64,000 nucleotides of DNA from G965233625 sp965233625. GTDB lineage: Bacteria; Planctomycetota; Planctomycetia; Pirellulales; Pirellulaceae. Location: contig OZ247499.1 of assembly GCA_965233625.1 (NCBI GenBank), positions 2,852,001 to 2,916,000 of the forward strand, written 5' to 3'. The notes below the pieces were generated by a model, which saw nothing but the letters and a program-made list of their open reading frames with translations, searched no databases and was not told the DNA's origin. Position numbers and translations under genes: made by a program. Below are positions 49,185-59,514 of the stretch, piece after piece (position 1 is the first letter of the stretch; every line of letters begins with the position of its first letter).

Positions 49185-52100
49185 ATGTCGTGGTATCAAA
49201 ATCTACCTGTCCTGCTGGCGCAGGCAACGGGCGAAGAAGAGGCAGTGGCCTCTGGAATCTTTGACGGGCCGTTTGGCAATGTTCTGGTAGCGGGCATTGT
49301 GCTCGCGGTGCTGATCCTGCCGTTTGTCATCGGCAAGTTCATCGCCGGCGCCATCCGCATGCCGGATTACGGCTGGAAGATCGGCCTGATCCTCTGCACG
49401 CTTGCCGTGGCGGCGGCCATCATTCCCAGCCGCGAGACAAAGCTGGGCGTGGAACTTAAGGGCGGTGTGATTCTGATCTACGAGATTCAGGACCTTGCTG
49501 AAGCCGCAGAAGAAAACGCCGCTGATAAGCTCGATAGCGGTGAAGACGGCGAAGACAGCCCTGAACTGCCGCCGGATTCGCTGCAACGTGAAAACAGCGA
49601 ACGCGTGCTGGTGGCCGACCTGATTGAGATTCTCAAAGACCGCATCAACCCCAGCGGTGTGAAAGAGATTGTCATCCGGCCTTACGGCACCAACCAGGTG
49701 GAAATCATTATTCCCGAAGTGGAAACCGCCGAAGTTGAAGCCATCAAAAAGCTGATCTCGCAGGCGGGGCAACTTCACTTCCGCATCGTGGCCGAAAATC
49801 GCCGCCACGAAGATGTGATCGAAGCCGCCATGCGGGAAGAAAACCGCAAGCGGAAATACATCACCCGCACCGAGGTTGTGGACGGAAAATCGAAAGAGAC
49901 ACGCATCGGTATGTGGGCGCGTGTTGGACGGCAAGCGCGCATCAGCGATGTGAACATCACCACAAAGTCCGGACGTAAGATCAAGAAGCTGCGTCCGTTC
50001 CAGCCCAAGGGTATTACCTACGACACGCTTCGCGACGCGAACAGCGGCGACATTCTTCGCGTGCCCAGCGACATTCAGACCAAGATTGGCGATGGCGACA
50101 ATCTGGTCTTCGAAACCTGGCTGGCCGAACAGGATATCAACGACATCGATATTCTGATGGGTTACGACGAAGAGATGGACATCGACGGCGGCCAGATTGC
50201 CACCGTTAACCGCAGCCTGGGCGCACAGGGCCAGAACACCGTTGCATTCCAGATGAAAAGCATCGGCGCCGCCAACATGCAGGCTTTGACCAGCATGTGG
50301 GGACCCAGCGCCACCGAACCACGCGGCCACCGCATGGGAATTCTGCTGGACGATGTGTTAATGACGGCGCCCGTGCTGAAATCGACCATTAGCGACCGTG
50401 GTCAGATTACGGGCGACTTTACTGACGAAGAAGTAAACTTCCTGGTCAAGATTCTTCGCGCCGGACGTCTTCCCGCCCGGCTGACCAAGACGCCTATCAG
50501 CGAGAGCCAGATCTCGGCATTGCTTGGCGCCGTGACCATTGCCAAGGCATCGTGGGCGATCGGTATTTCGCTGATCGTGGTGCTGATCTTTATGGTGGTC
50601 TACTACCGTGCTGCGGGACTCGTCGCCGTGTTCGCCCTGCTGGTGAACCTGGCGCTGGTGCTGGCAGTGATGAAGGCGCTGCAGGCGTCGTTCACGCTGC
50701 CAGGTATGGCGGGTCTTGTGCTGACGGTCGGTATGTCGGTGGACGCCAACGTGCTGATCTTTGAACGAATACGCGAGGAACTGGGCCGTGGTGCGGCATT
50801 GCGAATGGCGATCCGCAACGGTTTTGCGAAAGCGACCACCACCATTGTGGATGCGAACGTCACCACGCTGATTACGGCGATTGTGCTGTATCTGATCGGC
50901 ACCGACCAGATCCGCGGTTTTGCCGTAACCCTGATCCTGGGCATCATGATGTCTATGTTTACGGCCATCTTCTGTGCACGTGTGATCTTCGATATCGGCG
51001 AACGCAAACGCTGGATCAAGGGTCTAGGCATGACGCAGCTGTTTGGCGCCACCGGCTTCAACTTTATCGGCTTGCGAAAAGTGGCTGCCGTTGTTTCCGC
51101 CGTGCTGATCGTGACGGGCATCGCCAGCACGGTCATCCGCGGCAGCAGCATCTTCGATATCGACTTCTCCGGCGGCACGTCCGTGCACCTGCACCTGACC
51201 GAACCGCACACCGCGGACGAAGTCCGGCAGCGAATCGGCAAGCAGCTTGAGAAGGTGGATGTGGATGGCAGCGCCGTGCAGTTCTCGGTAACCAGCATGG
51301 TTTACAACGACGAAACGCTGGACGGCCGCATCTTCAAAGTGGATACGTCGATGCTGGACATCGACAAACTGAAAGAAACGCTCAACGCGGAATTCAATCA
51401 GGAAGGCAAATCGGAGATCGAAGCATACAGCATGAACTTCGAGGCGCCCAAAGCCACCACCGCCCGCGCCGCCAACCTAGAACCTGGCGCACCACCTGCC
51501 AAACCAACGCCACCACCAACCGGCGGCGAAACACCAGCCGCAGACAGCAGCGAAGAACCCGCCGCTGATGGCGCTGAAACGCCTGCCACGGATGGCGGAG
51601 AAAAACCGGCTGCTGACGGCAGTGAAACGCCAGCGGCTGACGGTGGAGAGAAGCCAGCGGCTGACGGTAGCGAAACGCCTGCGGCTGACGGTGGAGAGAA
51701 GCCAGCGGCTGACGGTAGCGAAACGCCTGCGGCTGATGGTGGAGAGAAACCTGCTGCTGATGGTAGTGAAACGCCAGCGGCTGACGGTGGAGAGAAACCT
51801 GCGGCTGATGGTAGTGAAACGCCAGCGGCTGATGGTGGAGAGAAACCTGCTGCCGATGGTGGCGAAAAGCCAGCGGCTGATGGTGGAGAGAAACCTGCTG
51901 CCGATGGTGGCGAAAAGCCTGCCGCTGCGGATGGTGACGAGCCGCCTGCTGATGGTAGCGAAGAACCTGCCGCTGACGGTGACGCGCCGCCTGCTGACGG
52001 CGCTGAAGAACCTGCGGCTGATGGTGAAGCACCTGCAGAGCCGTCTACCGATGATTCAAGCCAGGTGATTGCCCGCCGCGAGCACTTTGTCGCAATGCTG

Positions 52101-53282
52101 GCTCAGCCTGCTGAAGATGGAGCTACTCCTGCTGCTGATGAACCAGCCGACGACAAGCCAGCGGCTGAGGAACCTGCCGACGACAAGCCCGCAGAGGATC
52201 CACCTGCGGAAGATAAACCAGCGGAAGACGAACCTGCCGCTGATGGCGAGGCAACACCTGCCGCCGATGGTGAGGCAACACCTGCTGCTGACGCAGCGGA
52301 AACGCCTGCTGGTGACGACGAAGGCGCGGTAACGGCGCCAACCGATGAGCCTGCCGGTGGTAGTTTCACGGGTGAACCAGTGGGAGGTGACGATACCTCC
52401 ACTGCCACCACACGTTCGGTTTCTGCAGTTTCCTTTGAGAAGAATATTGGCATCAGCGGCAAGGCGCTCAAGCAGGCGGTTGTTGATGCTGCAACCAAAC
52501 TGGAATTGAATGTTTCGGACATTAACGTCCGGCCCGATGGCGACGCTCCGGACTGGACCGACAGCAGCGACGTGGCTTACGAAAACTGGATCGTCAACAT
52601 CGACGCCAGCCCGGAAGACGCGCAGAAGATTCTGGCGCAGCTGAAAAAAGACTTTGCCAACCAGCCTGTCTGGCCATCTTCCAGCAAGATCGGTGGTAAA
52701 GTTGCCGGCGACACGCAAGGTATGGCGATCGCCGCGCTGCTGGCCAGCCTGTTCGGCATTGTCGGCTATATCTGGATCCGCTTTCAGCGGGTTGTCTTCG
52801 GTCTGGCAGCGGTTGTCGCCCTGGTGCACGACGTGCTAATTACGCTCGGCGCCATCGCCGTCAGCTACTGGCTGGCAAGCGTGTTCGGGTTCCTGCTGGT
52901 CGAGGAATTCAAAATCAGCCTGCCGGTTGTGGCTGCGTTCCTGACGATCATCGGTTACTCGCTGAACGATACGATTGTGGTGTTCGACCGCATCCGTGAA
53001 GTCCGCGGTAAGAACCCCGACCTGACCGAAACCATGATCAACACCAGCATCAATCAGACGCTTAGCCGTACGATGCTGACCTCGCTGACCACGCTGGTCG
53101 TCGTGCTGATTCTGTACTTTATCGGCGGTGAAGGAATTCACGCCTTCGCCTTCGCACTGGTTGTTGGCGTTGTGGTGGGTACGTACAGTTCGATCTTCGT
53201 CGCCTCGCCCGCACTGTTGTGGATGATGGATCTTTCGAAGAACGGTTCTGAACCTTCTGCCAAACGCGTTAAAAGCAGCTAA
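49185..53282 (+). CDS. secDF: SecD-SecF fusion with a long PADG-type repeat in the SecF periplasmic loop
   Basis: 1365 residues from the ATG at 49185 (AGGAAA upstream). The SecD half has GVELKGGVILIYEI, the P1 domain and six membrane segments (MAGLVLTVGMSVDANVLIFE is the D5-like motif). The SecF half begins FNFIGLRKVAAVVSAVLIV, FDIDFSGGTSVHLHL, and ends with SLNDTIVVFDRIRE. Residues ~762-1072 are a low-complexity insert of 8-residue units (PAADGGEK, PAADGSET). It drives late steps of protein export with YajC. A terminator follows the stop. Confidence 0.96.
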   Translation: MSWYQNLPVLLAQATGEEEAVASGIFDGPFGNVLVAGIVLAVLILPFVIGKFIAGAIRMPDYGWKIGLILCTLAVAAAIIPSRETKLGVELKGGVILIYEIQDLAEAAEENAADKLDSGEDGEDSPELPPDSLQRENSERVLVADLIEILKDRINPSGVKEIVIRPYGTNQVEIIIPEVETAEVEAIKKLISQAGQLHFRIVAENRRHEDVIEAAMREENRKRKYITRTEVVDGKSKETRIGMWARVGRQARISDVNITTKSGRKIKKLRPFQPKGITYDTLRDANSGDILRVPSDIQTKIGDGDNLVFETWLAEQDINDIDILMGYDEEMDIDGGQIATVNRSLGAQGQNTVAFQMKSIGAANMQALTSMWGPSATEPRGHRMGILLDDVLMTAPVLKSTISDRGQITGDFTDEEVNFLVKILRAGRLPARLTKTPISESQISALLGAVTIAKASWAIGISLIVVLIFMVVYYRAAGLVAVFALLVNLALVLAVMKALQASFTLPGMAGLVLTVGMSVDANVLIFERIREELGRGAALRMAIRNGFAKATTTIVDANVTTLITAIVLYLIGTDQIRGFAVTLILGIMMSMFTAIFCARVIFDIGERKRWIKGLGMTQLFGATGFNFIGLRKVAAVVSAVLIVTGIASTVIRGSSIFDIDFSGGTSVHLHLTEPHTADEVRQRIGKQLEKVDVDGSAVQFSVTSMVYNDETLDGRIFKVDTSMLDIDKLKETLNAEFNQEGKSEIEAYSMNFEAPKATTARAANLEPGAPPAKPTPPPTGGETPAADSSEEPAADGAETPATDGGEKPAADGSETPAADGGEKPAADGSETPAADGGEKPAADGSETPAADGGEKPAADGSETPAADGGEKPAADGSETPAADGGEKPAADGGEKPAADGGEKPAADGGEKPAAADGDEPPADGSEEPAADGDAPPADGAEEPAADGEAPAEPSTDDSSQVIARREHFVAMLAQPAEDGATPAADEPADDKPAAEEPADDKPAEDPPAEDKPAEDEPAADGEATPAADGEATPAADAAETPAGDDEGAVTAPTDEPAGGSFTGEPVGGDDTSTATTRSVSAVSFEKNIGISGKALKQAVVDAATKLELNVSDINVRPDGDAPDWTDSSDVAYENWIVNIDASPEDAQKILAQLKKDFANQPVWPSSSKIGGKVAGDTQGMAIAALLASLFGIVGYIWIRFQRVVFGLAAVVALVHDVLITLGAIAVSYWLASVFGFLLVEEFKISLPVVAAFLTIIGYSLNDTIVVFDRIREVRGKNPDLTETMINTSINQTLSRTMLTSLTTLVVVLILYFIGGEGIHAFAFALVVGVVVGTYSSIFVASPALLWMMDLSKNGSEPSAKRVKSS
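51520..52330 (+). repeat. 24-bp coding tandem repeat inside secDF
   Basis: Units coding for PAADGGEK alternate with PAADGSET, then degenerate towards DGDAPPADGAEEP and EPADDKPAEDPP. They differ by synonymous changes as well as substitutions, so the run has both young and older units. It is in frame throughout. Confidence 0.9.
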
Positions 53283-53315
53283 CGCTTAGCAGCAGACATC
53301 CGCAGAATCCTCCCA

Positions 53316-53346
53316 CGCCAGCCTCACCCGCTGGCGTTTTTCTTTT
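53316..53346 (+). terminator. terminator of the yajC-secDF operon
   Basis: CGCCAGC (53316-53322) pairs with GCTGGCG (53330-53336), then TTTTTCTTTT. It lies 34 bp past the secDF stop. Confidence 0.92.
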
Positions 53347-53534
53347 GTCGGATTTTGTTCAAAAAAACTCATGTTGCGACGGGTAGCCCTTTGGTGGTAC
53401 TTTGTCCGCGTCTTGCTGGAATTGCGTGCTGCAACTGCCGCGCAGCTATCGCAGCCACGGACAATCAACTCAATTTGTTTCATGCCTAGGATGGGTGTGT
53501 CATGCACGATTTGCAAAGAACGGATGCTTGCAGA

Positions 53535-56500
53535 ATGAATGCTGGAATCAAAACACGCGGCGGGTTCGTTGCGGCTTGGGCAGTTCTCGCCGCCCTCGTA
53601 TTCGTGGCGCCTGCTGCGGCGCAGTCGCAAGAGGCTCAGTGGATCTGGTCTCCCAAGCACAAAGTCGACGAAGTACCGCAGACGTCGTGCTACTACCGTC
53701 GCGCTTTCATGCTGGAGGATCCTGAAAGCGGCCAGATGGAACTGGCTGCCGACGACGACTTCGAGCTGTACATCAACGGCCGCAGCGTCAGCAAAGACAG
53801 TTCTTCGCGCAAGCTGAAGCAGATCGATATCAGCAAGTTTCTGACCAAGGGCCGCAACGTCATCTCGATGCGCGTCATTAACAGCAACGGCCCCACCGGC
53901 GCCCTGGCGGCCCGCGTCTTTGTGAAAGAGAAAGAAGGCGGCTGGAAGAACTTTCATACCAACGACGGCTGGCGCGTCACGCTTAGCCCGTATCCGTTCT
54001 GGAATATGAACTTCTACAACGACTCAAGGTGGGATAAGCCGCTTAGCTCCGGCAAGTTCGGCACGTCCGATAAGCGGGAAGAAGTCAAAGTCGTTGAGCA
54101 GGTGAAAGAAACCACCGACGAGCGGTTCCGCATCAATCCGGAATTCCGCGTTGAACGCATCATCTCTGACGAGCAGGCTGGCTCGCTGATCTCGATGACG
54201 TTCAACGAATTCGGGCAGATCCTGGCCGGTCGCGAAAACGGCCCGCTGCTGCTGATTGCCGACACCAACGAAGACGATATCGCCGACCGCGTGACGGTTT
54301 ACTGCGACAAGGTGAAAAACTGTCAGGGCATTATGGCTTTGAACGGCGAAGTGTACGTCACGGCCGATGGCCCGGACGGAACCGCGCTGTACCGCCTGGC
54401 GGATCACGATGGCGATAGCAAATTAGAGACGGTCCGCACGCTGCTGAAATTCAAAGTGGACTCTGCCGAACACGGCCCGCACGGCATCGTGCTTGGCCCC
54501 GATGGCTACATCTACGTCGTTGTCGGCAACCACGCCAAAGTCGAGAAAGCGTTCGATCCACGCAGCCCGCACCACGATCATTACGAAGGTGATCTGGTCA
54601 AGCGTTACGAAGATCCGGGCGGACACGCTTCCGGTGTGAAAGCGCCCGGCGGCACGATTATCCGCACCAATACAGAAGGCGGCTTTGTGCAGTTGTACGC
54701 CGGCGGTCTGCGGAATGTCTACGATATTGCGTTCAACGCCAGCGGCGATCTGTTCGCCCACGATAGCGACATGGAATCGGACATGGGCGCCAACTGGTAC
54801 CGCCCCACACAGCTCTACCACGTAACGCCCGGCGCCGAGCTGGGCTGGCGTAGCGGCTGGTCGAAATGGCCGTCGTACTACGCAGACGCCTTGCCCGCCC
54901 TGACAGAGACGGGCCGCGGTTCGCCAACCGGCGGCGTGTTCTACAACCACTTCGCGTTCCCCGCGCGGTATCACAACGCGATGTTCCTGGCCGACTGGTC
55001 TGAGGGCCGCATCCTGGCCGTACGGATGAAGCACAAAGGCGGATCGTACACCAGCACGACCGAAACCTTCCTGCAAGGTCAGCCGCTGAACGTCACCGAT
55101 GTGGAAGTCGGTCCCGATGGCGGGCTGTACTTCATCACCGGCGGCCGCGGGACCAGCGGCGGCGTGTACCGCGTGACCTGGCGTGGCGATATTCCGGAGA
55201 ACGTCCGCAACCTGGGCGAAGGCCTCAACGCTGTGATCCGTCAGCCACAGGCTTTGAGCGCGTGGGGCCGGCAGAAGATCGCCGCACAGAAGAATAAAAT
55301 CGGCGCCGACTGGGGCGAGAACCTGGCCGGTGTGGCACGCAGCAGCGCCAACCCTGCCTGGTACCGCACCCGCGCCCTGGACCTGATGCAGCTCTTCGGC
55401 CCCGCGCCATCGAAGCAGCTGCTGATTGAACTGTCTAAAGAAAAGAACGAAGAAGTCCGTGCCAAAGCCGCCACGCTGATGGGCATCCACAGCAGCGACG
55501 AGACACGCCTTCAACTGATTAGCCTGTTGTACGACGAAGATCGCACCGTCCGCCGCGTAGCTTGCGAAGCCCTGGTCCGCGCCGGGCAGGATGCAACGCT
55601 GACAAGACTGACACGGTCTTTGACTTCCGATGACCGGCACGAATCGTACGCCGCGCGGCGCCTGCTGGAACGCATGCCGCTTGAGTCCTGGAAAGACCGC
55701 ATCATGCGGACCTCGGATCAGCGGTTGTTCATCCAGGGCGCCATGGCGCTGATGATCGCGCATCCAACCCGCGAACACGGACTGGAAGTGCTGCGGCGTA
55801 CCAGCGAGATGCTCGATGGATTCGTAAGTGACAGGAACTTTGTGGACCTGCTGCGTGTTTCACAGGTTGCCGTTTTGCGTGGCAATCTGAAAGCAACGGA
55901 CGATCCGATTCTCCGCGAACAACTGGCCGAAGAGTTCCCTTCGGGCAGCAGCCAGATGAACCGGGAGCTTGTCCGTCTGCTGGCGTTCTTCCAGGCCACC
56001 TCGCCGATGGAACGTTACATCGAGTATCTGGAGTCCGATGTTCCTGAAGTGGACAAGCTGCACCTGGCTCTACACTTAAGCTTCATCAAAGATGGCTGGA
56101 ATACGAAAGACCGCCTGAAGGTGCTTGAATACCTCGCGTCCGCACGCAAGCGGAAGGGGGGCGGCAGCTATCCGTTCTACGTGGCGGCGGCCATGACGGA
56201 TTTTGCCCGAAACATGCCCGCCAAAGACATTCCGCAGATGCTTGCCGGCGGCGCCCGCTGGCCCGATGCGGCCTTGGGTCTGTTGTACAAACTGCCTGCC
56301 AAGATCGACGATGCAACCCGTAAGCAACTGATCGAACTGGATCGCTCGCTTGAATCGGTGGAAGATCAGGAAGAGTCGGTGAAGAAGCTTCGCATGGGCA
56401 TTGTGGCCGTCCTGGCCCGCAGCGCCGACGATGCTTCGATGGCTTATCTCCGCAGCGCCTGGGACCGCGATCCGGAACGCCGTAAAGCCATTGCCCTCGG

Positions 56501-57332
56501 CCTCTCGCAGAAACCCGGTGGAGAGAACTGGGCGTATCTGGTCCGCAGTATTCCAGAAACCTCCGGCGACGTTGCCCGCGATATGCTGAAGGCGCTGGCA
56601 ACCGTCCGCCGTCGTCCCGCTTCGCCGGAACCAATCCGCCAGGTGATTCTGAAGGGCCTGGAACTGAAAGACAACGGCGCCACCGAGGCAGTCCGCCTGC
56701 TGGAACAGTGGACGGGCGAAGTGATGTCCGGTCCGGAAGATCCGTGGGCCGATGCGATTGTATCGTGGCAGCACTGGTACAACCGCAAGTACCCCAACCG
56801 GCTGGCTCCCGATCTGCCGGTGGCCAGCCAGGGGAACAAATGGAAATTCGATGAACTGCTGGAATATCTCGACAGCGACGAAGCCCGCAACAGCGCTCCG
56901 CAACAAGGCGCCGCGGTGTTCGTCAAAGCTCAGTGTTCCAAATGTCACCGCTATGGCGAAGTGGGGCAGAGCCTTGGTCCGGATCTGACCAACCTGCACA
57001 AACGCTTCAGCCGCCGCGAGGTGCTTGAGTCTATCATCTATCCCTCGCACGTGATTTCTGATCAGTACGCCTCGAAGACGATCGTCACCGAAGAAGGGCA
57101 GCAGATCACCGGCATGGTCACGCCCGGCCCCGGTAATTCGATCATTGTGGTCGACAGTGAAGGTAAGAAGACCGAGATCGACAAGGACGAGATCGAAGAA
57201 GTCGTCGCCAGCAAGGTTTCGGCCATGCCAGCGGGATTGCTGAACGATCTGTCGCTTGAAGAAATCGCCAATCTGTTCTCCTACCTCAACGCCCTGCAGC
57301 GTGCCCGCGTCGCACGCACCCCAGGCCGCTAA
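53535..57332 (+). CDS. secreted PVC-type dehydrogenase with HEAT repeats and haem c
   Basis: 1265 residues with signal peptide GFVAAWAVLAALVFVAPAAA. Residues ~30-150 are a galactose-binding-like module (QWIWSPKHK). A beta-propeller dehydrogenase domain from ~210 has GPHGIVLGPDGYIYVVVGNH, GGLRNVYDIAFN and TDVEVGPDGGLYFITGG. HEAT-like helices follow (~640-1080), then haem site AQCSKCHRYGEVGQSLGPDL (~1133) and the ITGMVTPGPGNSIIV beta-hairpin. The substrate is unknown; the family is thought to oxidise sugars or alcohols. The ATG at 53535 is chosen over one at 53502. A double-hairpin terminator follows. Confidence 0.88.
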   Translation: MNAGIKTRGGFVAAWAVLAALVFVAPAAAQSQEAQWIWSPKHKVDEVPQTSCYYRRAFMLEDPESGQMELAADDDFELYINGRSVSKDSSSRKLKQIDISKFLTKGRNVISMRVINSNGPTGALAARVFVKEKEGGWKNFHTNDGWRVTLSPYPFWNMNFYNDSRWDKPLSSGKFGTSDKREEVKVVEQVKETTDERFRINPEFRVERIISDEQAGSLISMTFNEFGQILAGRENGPLLLIADTNEDDIADRVTVYCDKVKNCQGIMALNGEVYVTADGPDGTALYRLADHDGDSKLETVRTLLKFKVDSAEHGPHGIVLGPDGYIYVVVGNHAKVEKAFDPRSPHHDHYEGDLVKRYEDPGGHASGVKAPGGTIIRTNTEGGFVQLYAGGLRNVYDIAFNASGDLFAHDSDMESDMGANWYRPTQLYHVTPGAELGWRSGWSKWPSYYADALPALTETGRGSPTGGVFYNHFAFPARYHNAMFLADWSEGRILAVRMKHKGGSYTSTTETFLQGQPLNVTDVEVGPDGGLYFITGGRGTSGGVYRVTWRGDIPENVRNLGEGLNAVIRQPQALSAWGRQKIAAQKNKIGADWGENLAGVARSSANPAWYRTRALDLMQLFGPAPSKQLLIELSKEKNEEVRAKAATLMGIHSSDETRLQLISLLYDEDRTVRRVACEALVRAGQDATLTRLTRSLTSDDRHESYAARRLLERMPLESWKDRIMRTSDQRLFIQGAMALMIAHPTREHGLEVLRRTSEMLDGFVSDRNFVDLLRVSQVAVLRGNLKATDDPILREQLAEEFPSGSSQMNRELVRLLAFFQATSPMERYIEYLESDVPEVDKLHLALHLSFIKDGWNTKDRLKVLEYLASARKRKGGGSYPFYVAAAMTDFARNMPAKDIPQMLAGGARWPDAALGLLYKLPAKIDDATRKQLIELDRSLESVEDQEESVKKLRMGIVAVLARSADDASMAYLRSAWDRDPERRKAIALGLSQKPGGENWAYLVRSIPETSGDVARDMLKALATVRRRPASPEPIRQVILKGLELKDNGATEAVRLLEQWTGEVMSGPEDPWADAIVSWQHWYNRKYPNRLAPDLPVASQGNKWKFDELLEYLDSDEARNSAPQQGAAVFVKAQCSKCHRYGEVGQSLGPDLTNLHKRFSRREVLESIIYPSHVISDQYASKTIVTEEGQQITGMVTPGPGNSIIVVDSEGKKTEIDKDEIEEVVASKVSAMPAGLLNDLSLEEIANLFSYLNALQRARVARTPGR

Positions 57333-57356
57333 CAGTCGTTAGCCGGTGAAACGAAA

Positions 57357-57425
57357 GACCGGCGCTGCATTTGAAGTCGCGCCGGTCAGCTATATAAAAG
57401 CAGCTCGTTTCGGGGCTGCTTTTTT
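57357..57425 (+). terminator. double-hairpin terminator
   Basis: GACCGGCGC (57357-57365) pairs with GCGCCGGTC (57379-57387). A second stem, AGCAGC...GCTGCT (57399-57420), is followed by TTTTT. It ends the giant dehydrogenase transcript. Confidence 0.92.
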
Positions 57426-57491
57426 GTTGCGCGGAGGATGCCACGTTCAATCTTGTCGCCCGTTGCCATTGGTAAATACTAAGACGGAACA

Positions 57492-57631
57492 CCAACCCGA
57501 AGCGCGAGCGAGGGACATCCCGCGCTGACTGGAAATGGCCCGTCAGGGCGACTATCGACTTGAAGCTATATCGCCAAAACGCCTTGTTTTAAGCACTCAA
57601 TCAAACGCCCCTCGCTCGCGCTTCGGGTTAG
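57492..57631. repeat. inverted-repeat (MITE-like) element, copy 4
   Basis: AACCCGAAGCGCGAGCGAGG at the left and its complement at the right. The interior contains CGTTTTGGCG and, on the opposite strand, GTTTGATTGAGTGC, as in copy 2. 140 bp. Confidence 0.9.
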
Positions 57632-57662
57632 TGTGTGGGAAAAAACTTGTATTGATATCGTC

Positions 57663-58397
57663 ATGATTTCAGTCCGCACAATTCTGCTACTCATCGGACC
57701 TGTGCTATTGCTCACGGCGCCAACCGCTGCGATGGCCTTTTTGCCGCATCCAGCGTCGTGGAAACAGGTCTCCGATGATGGCCGTCATGTGCTGGTGATG
57801 GTCTCACCTTTGCCGGTGGACGAAGATGCTGGACACCCGTCATTCGACGCCCAAGAAATCCGGCGGCTCCGTGCCACTTACACGCAAAGCGGGCTTTATC
57901 GCAACGATGGCGGCGGCACTCCCATCTGGACGTTGCCCTACCACGATTGGACACGCAAAGTCTTTATTGGCCCGGAGGGCAGATACCTTGTGATTGCGGA
58001 TGACGATTGGCAGAACAGTCGGGGACATGTTGCCTCGTTCTATTCCAATGGCAACCGGCTGGCTTCCTACTCGGTTACCGGTCTGGTGGCGTCGATCCGT
58101 CTGAAATCGTTGGTCAATGGTGAAATGGTGGGTTGCGGTGGAATTGCGTTTGACGCGGACGCGCGGACTTTCACCTCCCGCACCAGTCAAGGCGAGACTT
58201 TTGTTTTCGATATTACGACTGGACGGATGGTCCGTCATCCGTCGCCCTTCCCGGCTTACATCGGGATTGCCGCTGCGGCGTTGCTGATGGCCATTATCTT
58301 TTTGCTGCTGTTGATGTACCGTCGTCGTAATATTACGCCAACGAAAAACTATCTGCCGTTATCACACGCAACAGAACGCTCTCAATCGGCGCATTAG
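57663..58397 (+). CDS. unknown membrane-anchored protein
   Basis: 244 residues from the ATG at 57663. It has an N-terminal signal-like helix (ILLLIGPVLLLTAPTAAMAF) and a C-terminal membrane helix (YIGIAAAALLMAIIFLLLLM) followed by RRRN. The domain between (HDWTRKVFIGPEGRYLVIAD, then DDWQNSRGHVASFY) resembles beta-propeller-like repeats with SDDGRHVLVMVS. It is probably exposed outside the membrane. No family is assigned. The frame runs into the adjoining repeat element, which I exclude. Confidence 0.6.
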   Translation: MISVRTILLLIGPVLLLTAPTAAMAFLPHPASWKQVSDDGRHVLVMVSPLPVDEDAGHPSFDAQEIRRLRATYTQSGLYRNDGGGTPIWTLPYHDWTRKVFIGPEGRYLVIADDDWQNSRGHVASFYSNGNRLASYSVTGLVASIRLKSLVNGEMVGCGGIAFDADARTFTSRTSQGETFVFDITTGRMVRHPSPFPAYIGIAAAALLMAIIFLLLLMYRRRNITPTKNYLPLSHATERSQSAH

Positions 58398-58500
58398 TTG
58401 GCTGCGGAACTGTCTTCGCCCCGTTCTCTACCGGGTGTTGGCAAGATGGTAGGATAGGCGGCAGCTATGTGATTCTCGCACTTTGGTGATGAGCCGCCTC

Positions 58501-59514
58501 ATGGAGTTACGACTTCACACCTTTGACCTGCCTTTGAAGCATCCGTTTACGATTTCGCGCGGAACGACGACTTCGCAGCCGACGCTGATTGTTGAATTGG
58601 CTGCCGGTGGGCAGCGCGGCTTTGGCGAGGCGACGACCAACACCTATTACAACGCCACCATTGAGAACATGACGGCGGCGTTGGAAGCGGTCCGGCCGGC
58701 GCTGGAGCGGCATCATCTGGCAGACCCGGCGGCGTTGTGGCAGTCGCTTGATCCCCAACTATGTGACAACCGTTTTGCGCAGTGCGCGCTGGATCTGGCG
58801 GCGCATGATCTGTGGGGTAAGTTGCGTGAGGCGCCGGTGCGCAGACTTTGGGGCCTGGGGAATGGCGGGCCGCTTTCGAGCTTTACGATTGGGCTGGATC
58901 GTATTGATGTGATGATCGCCAAGTTGCAGGAAGAACCAGACTGGCCCGTTTACAAAGTGAAGCTGGGTTCGCCCAGCGATCTGGAGATCATCGAGCAGTT
59001 GCGCCAGCACACCGACAAGCCATTCCGCGTGGATGCGAACTGTGGCTGGAATGCGGCCGAGACCATGCAGATGGCGATGGAGCTGCGGCAACTGAATGTG
59101 GAATTTATTGAGCAGCCGCTTCCCGCGGGCGACACCACGGCGATGCAATCGTTGCAGGGCATCTGCCCGCTGCCCCTGATTGCAGACGAAAGCTGTGTGA
59201 CGGAGGAGGACGTGCCCAAGTGTGCGGAAGCGGGATTTGATGGCATCAACATCAAACTGGTGAAGTGCGGCGGGCTGACCCCGGCGCGGCGGATGATACT
59301 GGCGGCGCGCGAAGCCGGACTGCGGGTGATGGCGGGCTGTATGACGGAATCGACCGTTGGCATCTCGGCAATCGCCCAGTTGCTGCCGCTGCTGGACTTC
59401 GTCGATATCGATGGCGCCGCGCTGCTGGCCGAAGACATCGCCAGCGGTGTGCAGGTGCAGCATGGCCGCTGTATCTTTCCGCAGGAGAATGGGCACGGAA
59501 TTGTTATGTTTTGA
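58501..59514 (+). CDS. enolase-superfamily dipeptide epimerase-like enzyme
   Basis: A mandelate-racemase/muconate-lactonising fold with the active-site set of L-Ala-D/L-Glu epimerases: YKVKLG (KxK lysine), RVDANCGW (metal Asp), FIEQPL (Glu), LIADESC (Asp) and INIKLVKCGG (second catalytic Lys). N-terminal cap HPFTISRGTTT. It probably epimerises a dipeptide from murein or elsewhere. The start is the ATG at 58501; an ATG at 58489 is possible. The catalytic residues are all visible. Confidence 0.88.
   Translation: MELRLHTFDLPLKHPFTISRGTTTSQPTLIVELAAGGQRGFGEATTNTYYNATIENMTAALEAVRPALERHHLADPAALWQSLDPQLCDNRFAQCALDLAAHDLWGKLREAPVRRLWGLGNGGPLSSFTIGLDRIDVMIAKLQEEPDWPVYKVKLGSPSDLEIIEQLRQHTDKPFRVDANCGWNAAETMQMAMELRQLNVEFIEQPLPAGDTTAMQSLQGICPLPLIADESCVTEEDVPKCAEAGFDGINIKLVKCGGLTPARRMILAAREAGLRVMAGCMTESTVGISAIAQLLPLLDFVDIDGAALLAEDIASGVQVQHGRCIFPQENGHGIVMF

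Noticed and set aside
51394..52032. Minus-strand His/Gln-rich frame over the secDF repeat
   Set aside because: An artefact of the tandem repeat read on the other strand.
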